This document shows positions 8,634-17,404 of a DNA stretch of 38,859 nucleotides, one piece after another. The stretch comes from Gammaproteobacteria bacterium (lineage in GTDB: Bacteria; Pseudomonadota; Gammaproteobacteria; S012-40): the NCBI GenBank assembly GCA_029883265.1, contig JAOUJM010000020.1, forward strand, positions 1 through 38,859, in the 5' to 3' direction. The first letter of the stretch is position 1, and each line of letters starts with the position of its first letter. The notes under the pieces are model-generated. The model saw only the letters and a list, made by a program, of their open reading frames with translations, made no database searches and was not told where the DNA came from. The position numbers and the translations under genes are program-made.

Positions 8634-10675
8634 TGCATTCTCTTGGTTCCATTATTCATGTAACTGTTATTGTTGTACTCGTTTCGTCTGCTACTGCTAA
8701 CGAAGTGCTTGATATCAATCCTCTGCGTCTAGAAAGCGCCAATGTAGATGATGTTGAGCAATCTATGACAGAACAAATGCTGCTCGCCCCGTTGAATATC
8801 AATACGGTTCAATACAATGAATTGCTAGTTATTCCATATATGCAAGCGAACGTGGCAAGGGCGATTGTTCAGGAGCGGGAACACAATGGCTCGTACCATT
8901 CCTTTAGTGATTTAGAACTTCGTCTTAAACGCGTGCAGTTCAATTGGCAAGAAATCAAGGTTTACATAAGTTTTTCAGAATCAGCTAGCAATTTACAAAC
9001 TCAGCTTGAGTTTAGAAGTCTGTTTTCACAAGCAGAGCAATTTCACGAAAAGAGTATTAAGCGCAATCAATATTTTACGTTTGCAATAAACAAAGGCACT
9101 GACTACAAACTCAACGCATCAATACACCCCTATACCTATCATTTGGTGAGCTACGATAGGGGAAGTGGCGCATTACTTATGTCAACAAGTGAACCCACAA
9201 TGCTTTTAAGTACATATAGTGTTGAGAGGGACTGGTCCTTTGGTAAAATTATTCTTGGTGATTTTAAGCTAGATTTGGGACAAGGCTTATTAGTTAAGAA
9301 TACCTATACAAGAGCACCTCAACAGCTTTCAAGCCAGCGCCGACTCAGTGCAAATATTGCGGATGCTAAACTAAAAAAAAAGGAAGGGTTTAGTGGTGTT
9401 GCAACAGAGTATCGATTTAATAAAGCTAATACACACAAACTAATAATGTTCTATTCAAGACAGAATCAGTCCTTGTACCAGTACTATTTTCAATACCAAG
9501 CTGATCCATGGTATGGGGATTGTAGTCGATCTGAGATTCGTTGTGATGGCTTTGAATGGCAGGATAATGCTTGGTGGGGCGGTCATGTTATCGATGAAAA
9601 AAGTAGACAAGTAGTATCGTATCAAACCTTAGACAATATTTATCGTGAAAATGTGTCAGGCTTTTCTTATAGTATGTCAAGCAAGACACAACACTATCAA
9701 CTCAACTTTTTGCAGTCGACTTATCAATTTTTGCTTGAAGATATTGAATTGCGTTTTGCACCTCACTCGGGGAAATATGGTCTAAATCAGCAGCATGCAC
9801 TATCATTCTACATTTCATTTAAACAAGCGAATTATCAATTCAATTCGGAGTGGGCGCAACTACAAAATGATGCGCTTGCTAGTGTTAATCAGCTTCATTG
9901 GCTGTGGTGGCCAAGCGCACAGTTTGAATTAACCCAATGGTATTATTCACCCGACTATACTCACAATCTGGCTAAAGCCATTTCCAGTAGCCACACCATA
10001 GAGTCATATTCAGAACGAAACGAACTTGGGTTGCAACTGACAGCGAGATATAATGGATGGAGCAAAACTCATCCATCACTACGCATCAAAATATGGGATT
10101 ATCCCTATAAACAACATGATAGTGCTAAACAGCATTCATGGCGCACTCGACAAATGAAACGCCCGAATTCTATTGTCAGTCACAATTGGCGCTATCAAAT
10201 CAATTCGTGGGCCGAGCTACGAATGTCACAGTTTTTTTCACTTCAATATTTTCCAAGTATTGAGCTGGGAAAAGAAATTATTGATGATCGAGTTCAACAA
10301 TTTTCTCAGGCATCTGGTTTGGGTTGGCAGGTAAAACATTGGAGTTTTTATCATGCTTATCAGTATCAATATTATGTGTATGGTAGCCATAAGCGTCTTC
10401 AAGTAATTAAACAAAGTTTGAAATCCTATATTGATTGGAAGCCCACAAGGAGATTTTCAATGCTTATGCGCTTATCTATAAAAAAACAGGATTCGCTATA
10501 TAAACAGAGAGTGTTGACAAAAGATTTACCTGAAAGCAGCATAATGATAAGCGCAAGATTTCAAAAGCGAAAGACAGTTTTTTTTGAAATCTTGGCCCGC
10601 TATAATGACCGCTATGAATTTCAACCACATAAGAAATTAAAAATATTAAGTGTACGAGCTCAGTATATTTTTTAG
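8633..10675 (+). CDS. ComEA-like helix-hairpin-helix domain fused to an outer-membrane beta-barrel
   Basis: A 680-residue exported protein starting with GTG within the TAGTG overlap with the lamin-tail gene. A signal peptide covers about residues 1-22. Residues 54-110 resemble a ComEA-type HhH unit (LNINTVQYNELLVIP, ARAIVQEREHNGSYHSFSDLE). However, the glycine of the first hairpin is replaced (IPYM where PGI is usual), so DNA binding is uncertain. The rest is rich in alternating aromatic/polar strands (Tyr, Trp, Gln), typical of an outer-membrane barrel, and the protein ends in Phe (RAQYIF), the usual C-terminal signal for barrel assembly. HhH-barrel proteins of this kind are familiar as uncharacterised proteins in Bacteroidota. 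It ends four bases inside the convergent gene. Function unknown; a surface nucleic-acid handling role with the LTD lipoprotein is only a hypothesis. Confidence 0.72.
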   Translation: MHSLGSIIHVTVIVVLVSSATANEVLDINPLRLESANVDDVEQSMTEQMLLAPLNINTVQYNELLVIPYMQANVARAIVQEREHNGSYHSFSDLELRLKRVQFNWQEIKVYISFSESASNLQTQLEFRSLFSQAEQFHEKSIKRNQYFTFAINKGTDYKLNASIHPYTYHLVSYDRGSGALLMSTSEPTMLLSTYSVERDWSFGKIILGDFKLDLGQGLLVKNTYTRAPQQLSSQRRLSANIADAKLKKKEGFSGVATEYRFNKANTHKLIMFYSRQNQSLYQYYFQYQADPWYGDCSRSEIRCDGFEWQDNAWWGGHVIDEKSRQVVSYQTLDNIYRENVSGFSYSMSSKTQHYQLNFLQSTYQFLLEDIELRFAPHSGKYGLNQQHALSFYISFKQANYQFNSEWAQLQNDALASVNQLHWLWWPSAQFELTQWYYSPDYTHNLAKAISSSHTIESYSERNELGLQLTARYNGWSKTHPSLRIKIWDYPYKQHDSAKQHSWRTRQMKRPNSIVSHNWRYQINSWAELRMSQFFSLQYFPSIELGKEIIDDRVQQFSQASGLGWQVKHWSFYHAYQYQYYVYGSHKRLQVIKQSLKSYIDWKPTRRFSMLMRLSIKKQDSLYKQRVLTKDLPESSIMISARFQKRKTVFFEILARYNDRYEFQPHKKLKILSVRAQYIF

Positions 10676-11778
10676 AAAGAATAAAATATTTGCAAGCGTA
10701 GACTTTGTTTCTTGGAAGAATAAATTGGCAAGAACCTAAATGGTGTTCGCTCACGATGAAATAAAGGTTTTAGCTGTAAATGGCGTGCGGTCATGTACGC
10801 AAAACTAGTGCTGATAGGAATAGAAAAAATATAGGATAAGTCAAAACTGTTCAATGTGGAATGCAGGCTATTATTAGCAACAGTCGATAATAAAATGATA
10901 GGAGTGATCGCGCCAATAAAACCGTAGCCAAGATATGGATCCTTGATTTCATGGCGTTGACTCACATAATAGGGCCCATAGGTCGCGCCCAAAAGAGCGC
11001 CGACATTGCCTAATATCAAGGTATGAACATCAGCGCAGCTATCACAAATACCACTCGCATTAACCGCCGTACCCGTTACAGAACCAATTCCAATGCCAAT
11101 AATGGAAGCGCCTATCATTCCAAGCAGACTGGCGCTAACATCTTTTGAGAAGCGATAGGTAAAGGGTGATTCCATGACGATGATCGGTTGAGAAATGGGT
11201 TTCTCACTTAATTCATCAATAGGTTTAACGGTTGTTTCAATGTCCTGATCATTTTTCGATTCTGTATTGCTAACATCCTGATCATCAACTTCATTTCTAT
11301 CATCGTTTAGCTTGTCTATTGTTTCAACAACAGGCGCACTAGGGAATGGCGTTTCAGGTAGCATAATCTGTTCCTCAGGCCGAGTTTGTGGTATTTGTGA
11401 ATCTATAGATTCGGTAGGTGGAATGATTGCTCTTTCGAGTGGAGTTTCACCTATGTCTGATGGTTCTTCGGTTTGATCATTATCTTTCTTACGCCCGAAG
11501 AATAGCCAGCCATTTTGTTTTTTTTCTGCAGCCTCTTTTTTTGCTTTTTCTTCGGCCAAGCGCTGTTCCTTTTGCAAACGCAAATATTCATAAAAATCAA
11601 TATCAGATTCTTCGAAGTAATTGCTATCGGGAGGTGGCAAATGTAGGCCGTCTTGCACATCGATTTCTTCTCTGTATTTTTCGTCCGGAATTGGGAACGA
11701 TTCACTCTCAGCAGAAAGCACGCACGGTAAGCAGATAAGCACCGCTAAAATATGCAGTATTAGACGTTTCTTTTGCAT
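10672..11778 (-). CDS. Unknown exported protein with coiled-coil, acidic linker and glycine-rich membrane region
   Basis: I do not recognise this 368-residue protein. It begins with a signal peptide (hydrophobic LILHILAVLICLPCVLSA). A charged coiled-coil region rich in Lys, Glu and Gln follows (about 65-90), then a Pro/Asp/Glu-rich linker to about residue 205. The last 150 residues contain several hydrophobic, Gly-rich segments (LLGMIGASIIGIGIGSVTG, LILGNVGALLGATYG, YGFIGAITPIILLSTV) that look like glycine-zipper membrane helices, with the only CxxC (CDSC) between them. It ends in Phe after a basic stretch. The start ATG has no obvious Shine-Dalgarno sequence. It converges with the HhH-barrel gene with a four-base overlap. 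It is probably an envelope protein; no function can be given. Confidence 0.6.
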   Translation of the reverse strand: MQKKRLILHILAVLICLPCVLSAESESFPIPDEKYREEIDVQDGLHLPPPDSNYFEESDIDFYEYLRLQKEQRLAEEKAKKEAAEKKQNGWLFFGRKKDNDQTEEPSDIGETPLERAIIPPTESIDSQIPQTRPEEQIMLPETPFPSAPVVETIDKLNDDRNEVDDQDVSNTESKNDQDIETTVKPIDELSEKPISQPIIVMESPFTYRFSKDVSASLLGMIGASIIGIGIGSVTGTAVNASGICDSCADVHTLILGNVGALLGATYGPYYVSQRHEIKDPYLGYGFIGAITPIILLSTVANNSLHSTLNSFDLSYIFSIPISTSFAYMTARHLQLKPLFHRERTPFRFLPIYSSKKQSLRLQIFYSF

Positions 11779-11984
11779 AAAGTTAAGTAGCCCAGGATAT
11801 CCTAGCAGGACAATTCAATTAATATGCCCACTAAAAATAAATCATGAATTTTCCATGAAATAGTCTAAAATTAACTACTAAGATTGATTTTTTACATTAT
11901 TGTGTGTGGGTTTATTTATCGGATCATTTGTCGACACTACACAAACAACGATTGATATGTCAGTTATAAAGAAATAGGACGTGT

Positions 11985-13097
11985 ATGCCATCCATTCCTA
12001 CCAAACAGGATATTAAAAATGCCTCAATAATGGTTGTTGATGACCAGGAAGCCAATATTAAGGTATTGGAGAAAACACTAAAAAATGATGGCTACACTAA
12101 CGTCACCTGCGTCAAAGATCCACGTGAGGCACTTCAACTGTACCAAGCCCAGACATACGATATTGTTTTGCTGGATTTGAATATGCCCTATTTAAGTGGT
12201 TATGATGTTTTAGATCAGTTGAAACAAATGACTAATGGCGATATCCCAATGATTATCGTTTTGACAGCACAAATTGATCGTGACTCAAGACTTAAGGCAT
12301 TAGAAAAAGGCGCTAGGGATTTTCTAACAAAACCATTTGACATCGTAGAGTTGTTAACAAGAATTTACAATATGTTGGAATCCCGTTTGTTGCAGCAACA
12401 AATTCAAAATCAAAATAAATTCCTAGAAGCCGCAGTTGCAGAACGTACCCGTGAATTGGAAGATACACGAAAAGAAATTATTCGTCGCCTGGGGCGTGCT
12501 GCCGAGTATCGTGATAATGAAACCGGTTTTCATATTGTGCGCATGAGTAAAATCGCAGGATTAATGGCTCATCGCATGGGGTTGTGTGAACATGACGTTA
12601 CCTTAATTGAAAACGCGAGCCCAATGCATGATATTGGGAAAATTGGAATTGCCGATAACATTTTGTTAAAGCCAGGTAAATTTACCAGTACTGAATGGGA
12701 ACAAATGAAAACTCATACTACGATTGGTGCAGAAATGTTGTCTGGACATGACTCGGATTTACTCAATGCTGCACGGATCATAGCACTCACGCACCACGAA
12801 AAATGGGATGGTAGTGGTTATCCCAATGCTTTAAAAGCTCAGGATATACCCTTATATGGACGAATTGTTGCCGTCGCCGATGTTTTTGATGCCTTAACTT
12901 CGGTTCGACCGTATAAACATGCTTGGAATTTTGAGGATGCTGTCAACTACATTAAAGATCAATCCGGTAGTCATTTTGATCCTAATTGTGCTGAAATATT
13001 TCTTTCAAGTTTAGAGGATGTACTTGCAATCAAACAAGCGTATCCAGAACCGGATAACAAAAACATTACTCATTTAAAACAAGCCAACAATGATTAA
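11985..13097 (+). CDS. Response regulator with HD-GYP domain (probable c-di-GMP phosphodiesterase)
   Basis: A 370-residue RpfG-like protein. The N-terminal receiver (about 10-130) has the acidic pair in VVDDQE, phospho-acceptor Asp64 in VLLDLNMPYLSG, and Lys in FLTKPFD. A coiled coil (about 135-165) joins it to an HD-GYP domain with HDIGKIG (His215-Asp216), the downstream His pair in ALTHHEKWDGSGYP, and the second metal/GYP block VADVFDALTSVRPYK. All ligands expected for an active enzyme that hydrolyses cyclic di-GMP appear to be present. It starts at ATG with AGGA about eight bases upstream and stands alone, about 140 bases before fliL. Its position next to the flagellar operon fits a role in the switch between motility and attachment, though that is inference. 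Confidence 0.93.
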   Translation: MPSIPTKQDIKNASIMVVDDQEANIKVLEKTLKNDGYTNVTCVKDPREALQLYQAQTYDIVLLDLNMPYLSGYDVLDQLKQMTNGDIPMIIVLTAQIDRDSRLKALEKGARDFLTKPFDIVELLTRIYNMLESRLLQQQIQNQNKFLEAAVAERTRELEDTRKEIIRRLGRAAEYRDNETGFHIVRMSKIAGLMAHRMGLCEHDVTLIENASPMHDIGKIGIADNILLKPGKFTSTEWEQMKTHTTIGAEMLSGHDSDLLNAARIIALTHHEKWDGSGYPNALKAQDIPLYGRIVAVADVFDALTSVRPYKHAWNFEDAVNYIKDQSGSHFDPNCAEIFLSSLEDVLAIKQAYPEPDNKNITHLKQANND

Positions 13098-13187
13098 TTC
13101 GCATTTTTTTCGCTAGCCATTAAATTGGCGCGGCTAAATTTGCATTTATAACCCCCTGAAACTTCAATCATAAATATCTTTTTTCAC

Positions 13188-13203
13188 TGGCATAGGACTT
13201 GCT
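13188..13203 (+). promoter_or_regulatory. Sigma-54 (RpoN) -24/-12 promoter of the fliL operon
   Basis: TGGCAT, five bases, TTGCT: the GG and GC are separated by exactly ten bases, as RpoN promoters require, and the match to TGGCAC-N5-TTGC is close. Transcription would start near 13214, about 25 bases before the fliL ATG. In polar flagellates the middle flagellar operons are read by sigma-54 with an FlrC/FleR-type activator; no such activator is encoded in this window. Confidence 0.8.
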
Positions 13204-13239
13204 CCCTGGTGAGTTAGCATATGCGAAAGAGGAATAATT

Positions 13240-13728
13240 ATGGCCGAAGATGCGGCAAGACAAGGTGGTGAGTCGTCAGCTAAACTCGTTCTGATCATGA
13301 TCATCGGTGCCGTGTTATTGGTGGCTGTCAGTATGGGCGGTGTTTTCTTCTTACTTAAATCGATGGGTATGTTAAGTCAAGGTGGTCATGCACCGGTTGC
13401 TGCAAACGCACCGGCCATCTATCACCCAATGGAGCCTGCGTTCATTGTTAATTTCAAGGAGCGTGGTCGAACCAAATATTTACAAGTGCAAGTTGAATTA
13501 ATGACGCGTGATTCTCAGGCTATTGATGATGTCATTGCGCACACCCCTTTGTTACGCAATAACCTTTTACTATTACTCGGCAGTCAAACCGCTGAAATTC
13601 TCCACAGTCCTGAAGGGCGCGAAGAGTTGCGAAAAAAAGCTTTAGAGGAAGTGCAACGTATTCTAATCGAAGAAACCGGTCGACAAGGTATCGAAGCGCT
13701 ATATTTTACTAGTTTCATAACGCAATAA
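13240..13728 (+). CDS. fliL: Flagellar basal body-associated protein FliL
   Basis: FliL surrounds the stator units and supports torque under load. The 162 residues show the family layout: a short cytoplasmic N-terminus, one transmembrane helix (VLIMIIGAVLLVAVSMGGVFFLL), a flexible linker, and a periplasmic domain with MEPAFIVNF, a middle segment LQVQVELMTRD, and the C-terminal VYFTSF-like end (EALYFTSFITQ). It is the first gene after the sigma-54 element, with GAGG ahead of its ATG, and fliM follows after nine bases. No fliK or fliJ precedes it, so the flagellar genes usually found upstream must lie elsewhere. Confidence 0.95.
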   Translation: MAEDAARQGGESSAKLVLIMIIGAVLLVAVSMGGVFFLLKSMGMLSQGGHAPVAANAPAIYHPMEPAFIVNFKERGRTKYLQVQVELMTRDSQAIDDVIAHTPLLRNNLLLLLGSQTAEILHSPEGREELRKKALEEVQRILIEETGRQGIEALYFTSFITQ

Positions 13729-13737
13729 AGAGTTCAT

Positions 13738-14736
13738 ATGAGTGGTACCGATATACTTTCACAAGATGAGATTGATGCCTTATTACATGGTGTCTCAAGT
13801 GGTGACGTCGATACCACCATCGGCGATGATGTAGACCAGCATTTAACGGCTTATGACTTTGCTAGTCAGGATCGTATTGTTCGTGGGCGCATGCCCACCT
13901 TGGAAATGATCAATGAACGCTTCGCTCGATTTTTTCGTATTTCACTTTTTTCTAAACTAAGGCGCGCCGCAGAGATTTCTGTTAATGGTGTGCAAATGAT
14001 GAAGTTTGCAGAATACGTGCATAGTTTGTTTGTGCCCACTAGTTTAAACATGGTGAAAATGAATCCACTGCGTGGTACGGGTTTGTTTGTTTTTGATCCC
14101 AAGTTGGTTTACATCCTAGTGGATAATTATTTTGGTGGCGAGGGCCGTTTTCACACCAAAATTGAAGGAAGAGAATTTACACCCACCGAGTTAAAAATTG
14201 TTGAGGGGGTTTTATCTCGAGCATTTGTCGATTTGCAAGAAGCATGGTCGCCGGTAGTGCAAGTTGATTTTGAATTTTTAAGTGCTGAAGTAAATCCACA
14301 TTTCGCCAATATTGTGAGTCCTAGCGAGGTTGTGGTGGTTAGCTCGTTCAATATAGAACTGGAGGGTGGCGGTGGTGAAATGCATATCACCTTTCCATAC
14401 CTTATGTTAGAACCTATTCGTGAGTTGCTCGATGCAGGTGTTTTAAGTGATCACGTGGAAATGGATGAGCGTTGGTCTCAATCGTTGAAAGAAGAAATTC
14501 TCGATGCCAATCTTGAACTTTCTGCCATTCTGGCTTCAGCAGATTTAACCCTGCGCGATGTTAAAAATTTAGAAATTGGTGATGTGATTTCAATCGATAT
14601 TGAAGATACCGCCGTAGCCAAAGCGGCTGGCGTTCCAGTATTTCGTTGTCAATATGGTTCTTTTAATGGCAATAAAGCCCTAAAAATTGTTGAACCAATT
14701 AACAATCCTAACGAAAGCCTGGAAAAACAAAAATAG
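13738..14736 (+). CDS. fliM: Flagellar motor switch protein FliM
   Basis: FliM is the middle part of the cytoplasmic C ring and receives phosphorylated CheY. The 332 residues include the N-terminal CheY-binding peptide (LSQDEIDALLHGV, residues 6-18), almost at the first residue as expected, a CheC-like middle domain with the conserved RGTGLFVFDPKLV, and a C-terminal SpoA domain (about 255-325). It lies between fliL and fliN in the standard order with short gaps. Nothing unusual is seen. Confidence 0.97.
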   Translation: MSGTDILSQDEIDALLHGVSSGDVDTTIGDDVDQHLTAYDFASQDRIVRGRMPTLEMINERFARFFRISLFSKLRRAAEISVNGVQMMKFAEYVHSLFVPTSLNMVKMNPLRGTGLFVFDPKLVYILVDNYFGGEGRFHTKIEGREFTPTELKIVEGVLSRAFVDLQEAWSPVVQVDFEFLSAEVNPHFANIVSPSEVVVVSSFNIELEGGGGEMHITFPYLMLEPIRELLDAGVLSDHVEMDERWSQSLKEEILDANLELSAILASADLTLRDVKNLEIGDVISIDIEDTAVAKAAGVPVFRCQYGSFNGNKALKIVEPINNPNESLEKQK

Positions 14737-14745
14737 GAGAGGCAA

Positions 14746-15156
14746 ATGGCAGAGCCGGATGATGATGATGTAAACGACGCCTGGGCCGATGCACTAGCCG
14801 AAGCAGGACAAGTCGATGTTGATGATGACATGGGTGACGATTTTGATTCGGCGCCATTAAATGAATTGACAGAAGAACCCAGTGGTGGGGGTGAAACTGT
14901 TGACTTGGAAATGATTCTTGATATCCCTGTTACCATCTCAATGGAGATCGGGCGCACATCTATTAGTATTCGTAATTTGTTAAAGTTGAACCAAGGTTCC
15001 GTGGTGGAATTGGATCGACTGGCGGGTGAACCATTGGATGTTTTAGTGAATGGAACTTTGATCGCACATGGAGAAGTGGTTGTCGTTAACGAGAAATTTG
15101 GTATTCGTTTAACTGATGTAATTACTGCAATGGAAAGGATTAAGAAACTAACATGA
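14746..15156 (+). CDS. fliN: Flagellar motor switch protein FliN
   Basis: FliN forms the base of the C ring and binds the export ATPase regulator FliH. This copy has 136 residues: a very acidic, Asp-rich N-terminal half (about 1-50), then the conserved SpoA domain from ILDIPVTISMEIGRT through LNQGSVVELDRLAGEPLDVLVNG to NEKFGIRLTDVI. The acidic extension is common in this family. GGAGAGG stands just before the ATG. The stop codon overlaps the fliO start (ATGA), so the two are translationally coupled. Confidence 0.97.
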   Translation: MAEPDDDDVNDAWADALAEAGQVDVDDDMGDDFDSAPLNELTEEPSGGGETVDLEMILDIPVTISMEIGRTSISIRNLLKLNQGSVVELDRLAGEPLDVLVNGTLIAHGEVVVVNEKFGIRLTDVITAMERIKKLT

Positions 15157-15599
15157 TGTGGCGAATGCTTATTATTTTCTGTTGCATATTATTGTCGGTT
15201 GAACTTGCTCTTGCCAACGAACTCGGATTTGCGCGCCCATCAAGCACTGCTACGTTCAAAGACAATGGATTTAGTGTATTCAAACTTGTATTTGCTTTGT
15301 TACTAGTAGTAGGAGCAATTTTTGCGACTGCATGGTTTTATAAACGTTTCGGCCAAGTTGCTAGTCTGCCCAACAATGCCATAAGAATTGTTGGTGGTGT
15401 GAGTCTTGGACAACGAGAACGAATTGTTGTTTTACAAGTAGGTGAGGAGCAATTATTGCTAGGTGTGACGCCGAGTCGCATCGATACTTTGCATAAACTC
15501 GAAAAACCGATCGAGATTAGTTCTCACACACCGACAAGTGATTTGTTTGCAGAAAAATTTCAGTCGGCCTTAAAGCAGTGGAAACTGCGGAAATCATGA
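15153..15599 (+). CDS. fliO: Flagellar export-gate assembly protein FliO
   Basis: FliO assists assembly of the FliP ring of the flagellar export gate. The family is poorly conserved, but 148 residues, position between fliN and fliP, an N-terminal signal-like segment (LIIFCCILLSVELALA), one transmembrane helix (VFKLVFALLLVVGAIFATAWFYKRF), and the motif VGGVSLGQRERIVVLQVGEEQLLLGVT all fit. The start overlaps the fliN stop and the end overlaps the fliP start, both by ATGA. Confidence 0.93.
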   Translation: MMWRMLIIFCCILLSVELALANELGFARPSSTATFKDNGFSVFKLVFALLLVVGAIFATAWFYKRFGQVASLPNNAIRIVGGVSLGQRERIVVLQVGEEQLLLGVTPSRIDTLHKLEKPIEISSHTPTSDLFAEKFQSALKQWKLRKS

Positions 15600-16345
15600 A
15601 AACCATTTTGCGTTTCATTCTATTCCTTGTGCTGATGCTGCTATCCACAACCAGTTTTTCAGCGGATCCGGGAATCCCTGCGGTGTCGGTTTCAACACAA
15701 GCCGATGGTGGCAAGTTGTATACCCTGAGCTTGCAAATTCTTGCACTAATGACCACCTTGACGTTATTGCCTGCGGGATTGCTAATGCTTACTGCTTTTA
15801 CACGAATCATTATTGTATTGGCCATATTGCGTCAAGCCATTGGACTTATGCAAGCGCCCTCGAATCAAATTTTAATTGGCCTAGCTTTGTTTCTAACTAT
15901 ATTCATTATGGCACCTATATTTGAACAAGTATTTAAGGAAGCGGTTGTGCCCTATATTGATGAGAAAATCGAAATAGGAAAAGCATTTGAAACTGCACAA
16001 GTACCAGTGCGGGAATTCATGATGGGACAAACACGGGAAAAAGATTTAACCATGTTCGCAGAAATTTCCGGTCAACAAGACATACCCGACGCTGCCGCCG
16101 TTCCCATGGCCTTGTTAATCCCTGCCTTTCTTACAAGTGAACTTAAAACCGCTTTTCAAATTGGATTTCTCATTTATATCCCTTTTTTAGTGATTGATCT
16201 TGTGGTGGCCAGTGTATTAATGGCCATGGGCATGATGATGTTGTCTCCAATGATGATCTCCTTGCCATTTAAAATCATGTTATTTGTTTTGGTGGATGGA
16301 TGGTCACTGATCATGGGAACACTCGCATCTAGCTTTTTCGTTTAG
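15596..16345 (+). CDS. fliP: Flagellar export-gate protein FliP
   Basis: FliP forms the pentameric core of the type III export gate with FliQ and FliR. I set the start at the ATG overlapping the fliO stop (249 residues); an upstream in-frame start at 15578 would place six residues before the cleavable signal peptide (LRFILFLVLMLLSTTSFSA) and is unlikely. Characteristic stretches are seen: TRIIIVLAILRQAIGLMQAPSNQILIG, the central domain with PVREFMMGQTREKDL, and IPFLVIDLVVASVLMAMGMMMLSP. Length and order are standard. Confidence 0.96.
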   Translation: MKTILRFILFLVLMLLSTTSFSADPGIPAVSVSTQADGGKLYTLSLQILALMTTLTLLPAGLLMLTAFTRIIIVLAILRQAIGLMQAPSNQILIGLALFLTIFIMAPIFEQVFKEAVVPYIDEKIEIGKAFETAQVPVREFMMGQTREKDLTMFAEISGQQDIPDAAAVPMALLIPAFLTSELKTAFQIGFLIYIPFLVIDLVVASVLMAMGMMMLSPMMISLPFKIMLFVLVDGWSLIMGTLASSFFV

Positions 16346-16353
16346 GAGGGCCT

Positions 16354-16623
16354 ATGACGCCAGAAATAGTTTTAGATGTGTTTCGCCATACTTTGGAGAT
16401 CTTAGTGGTGTTAGTGAGTTTGATTTTAATGCCGGCGCTGGTGGTGGGTTTGTTGGTTGCTATGTTCCAGGCGGCGACATCGATAAACGAAATGACGCTG
16501 AGTTTTATTCCTAAATTATTAGTTACCTTGGGAACATTAATGATGGCTGGGCCTTATATGATGAAAATCATGTTGAGCTATTTTGAACGAGTATTTCACG
16601 ATATTCCCTATCTCCTAGGTTAA
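16354..16623 (+). CDS. fliQ: Flagellar export-gate protein FliQ
   Basis: FliQ is an 89-residue, two-helix membrane protein that packs around the FliP/FliR gate. The first helix (TLEILVVLVSLILMPALVVGLLVAMFQAATSINE) runs into the conserved amphipathic loop MTLSFIPKLL and a second helix ending in FERVFHDIPYLLG. A GGAGGG precedes the ATG at good spacing. Only two bases separate its stop from the fliR start. Confidence 0.96.
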   Translation: MTPEIVLDVFRHTLEILVVLVSLILMPALVVGLLVAMFQAATSINEMTLSFIPKLLVTLGTLMMAGPYMMKIMLSYFERVFHDIPYLLG

Positions 16624-16625
16624 TC

Positions 16626-17402
16626 ATGATACTGACAGGTGCTGAAATTAGTGCAATTGTCGGCACGTATTTGTGGCCGTTTATTCGAATAACTGCCATG
16701 GTCGGGGCAATGCCTGTCTTTAGTTCGAATTTTATTCCTGTGCGCATTCGTTTAGTGATTGCCTTAGCCATGACAATAGTGGTGGTGCCAATTATTCCGC
16801 CAGCGCCTGCTGTGGATGCGATAAGTATTCCTGGTGCGTTGATAGTGTTTCAACAGATTGTGATTGGTATTGTGTCTGGTTTCATTTTTCATTTAGTGAT
16901 TAATGCTTTTATCATCGGTGGGCAAGTGATTGCGATGCAAATGGGTTTAGGTTTTGCCACCATGGTTGATCCGGTGAATGGAGCACAAGCGCCAGTACTT
17001 TCTATGTTCTTTTTGTTAATGGTGACCTTGTTTTTTATTCTATTGGATGGTCATCTCGCTCTGGTTGGCTTGATCGCAAAAAGTTTTCATAGCTTGCCCA
17101 TCAGCGTCGATGGATTAATACGTGATAACTATTGGCAGCTGGTGGCTTGGGCCAGTGAAATGTTTGCCGGGGCGGTGTTAGTGGCATTGCCTGCTGTGAC
17201 TTCATTGTTACTCGTCAATATGTCGCTTGGTGTCATGGGGCGTGCTGCCCCTCAATTAAATATTTTTGCTGTTGGTTTCTCAATAACAATTACTGCAGGG
17301 TTTTATGTTATTTTGGTTTCATTGCCCGTGAATTTATTACAATTTGAAAACTTGTCGGCAAGTGCTTTTCAAGTCGTCAAAGATATTTTACGAGTGAATT
17401 AA
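16626..17402 (+). CDS. fliR: Flagellar export-gate protein FliR
   Basis: FliR, 258 residues and strongly hydrophobic, completes the FliP5-FliQ4-FliR1 gate and contacts FlhB. Conserved features: the opening helix with YLWPFIRITAMVGAMPVFS, the RIRLVIALAMTIVV helix, IIGGQVIAMQMGLGFATMVDPVNGAQAPVLS, and the PQLNIFAVGFSITITAGF segment. It begins two bases after fliQ and ends two bases before flhB, so it sits inside the tightly packed operon. Confidence 0.96.
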   Translation: MILTGAEISAIVGTYLWPFIRITAMVGAMPVFSSNFIPVRIRLVIALAMTIVVVPIIPPAPAVDAISIPGALIVFQQIVIGIVSGFIFHLVINAFIIGGQVIAMQMGLGFATMVDPVNGAQAPVLSMFFLLMVTLFFILLDGHLALVGLIAKSFHSLPISVDGLIRDNYWQLVAWASEMFAGAVLVALPAVTSLLLVNMSLGVMGRAAPQLNIFAVGFSITITAGFYVILVSLPVNLLQFENLSASAFQVVKDILRVN

Positions 17403-17404
17403 CA

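Noticed and set aside
13106-13140. TAGCC/GGCTA inverted repeat after the HD-GYP gene as a terminator
   Set aside because: Only five base pairs with a 13-base loop and no T tract.
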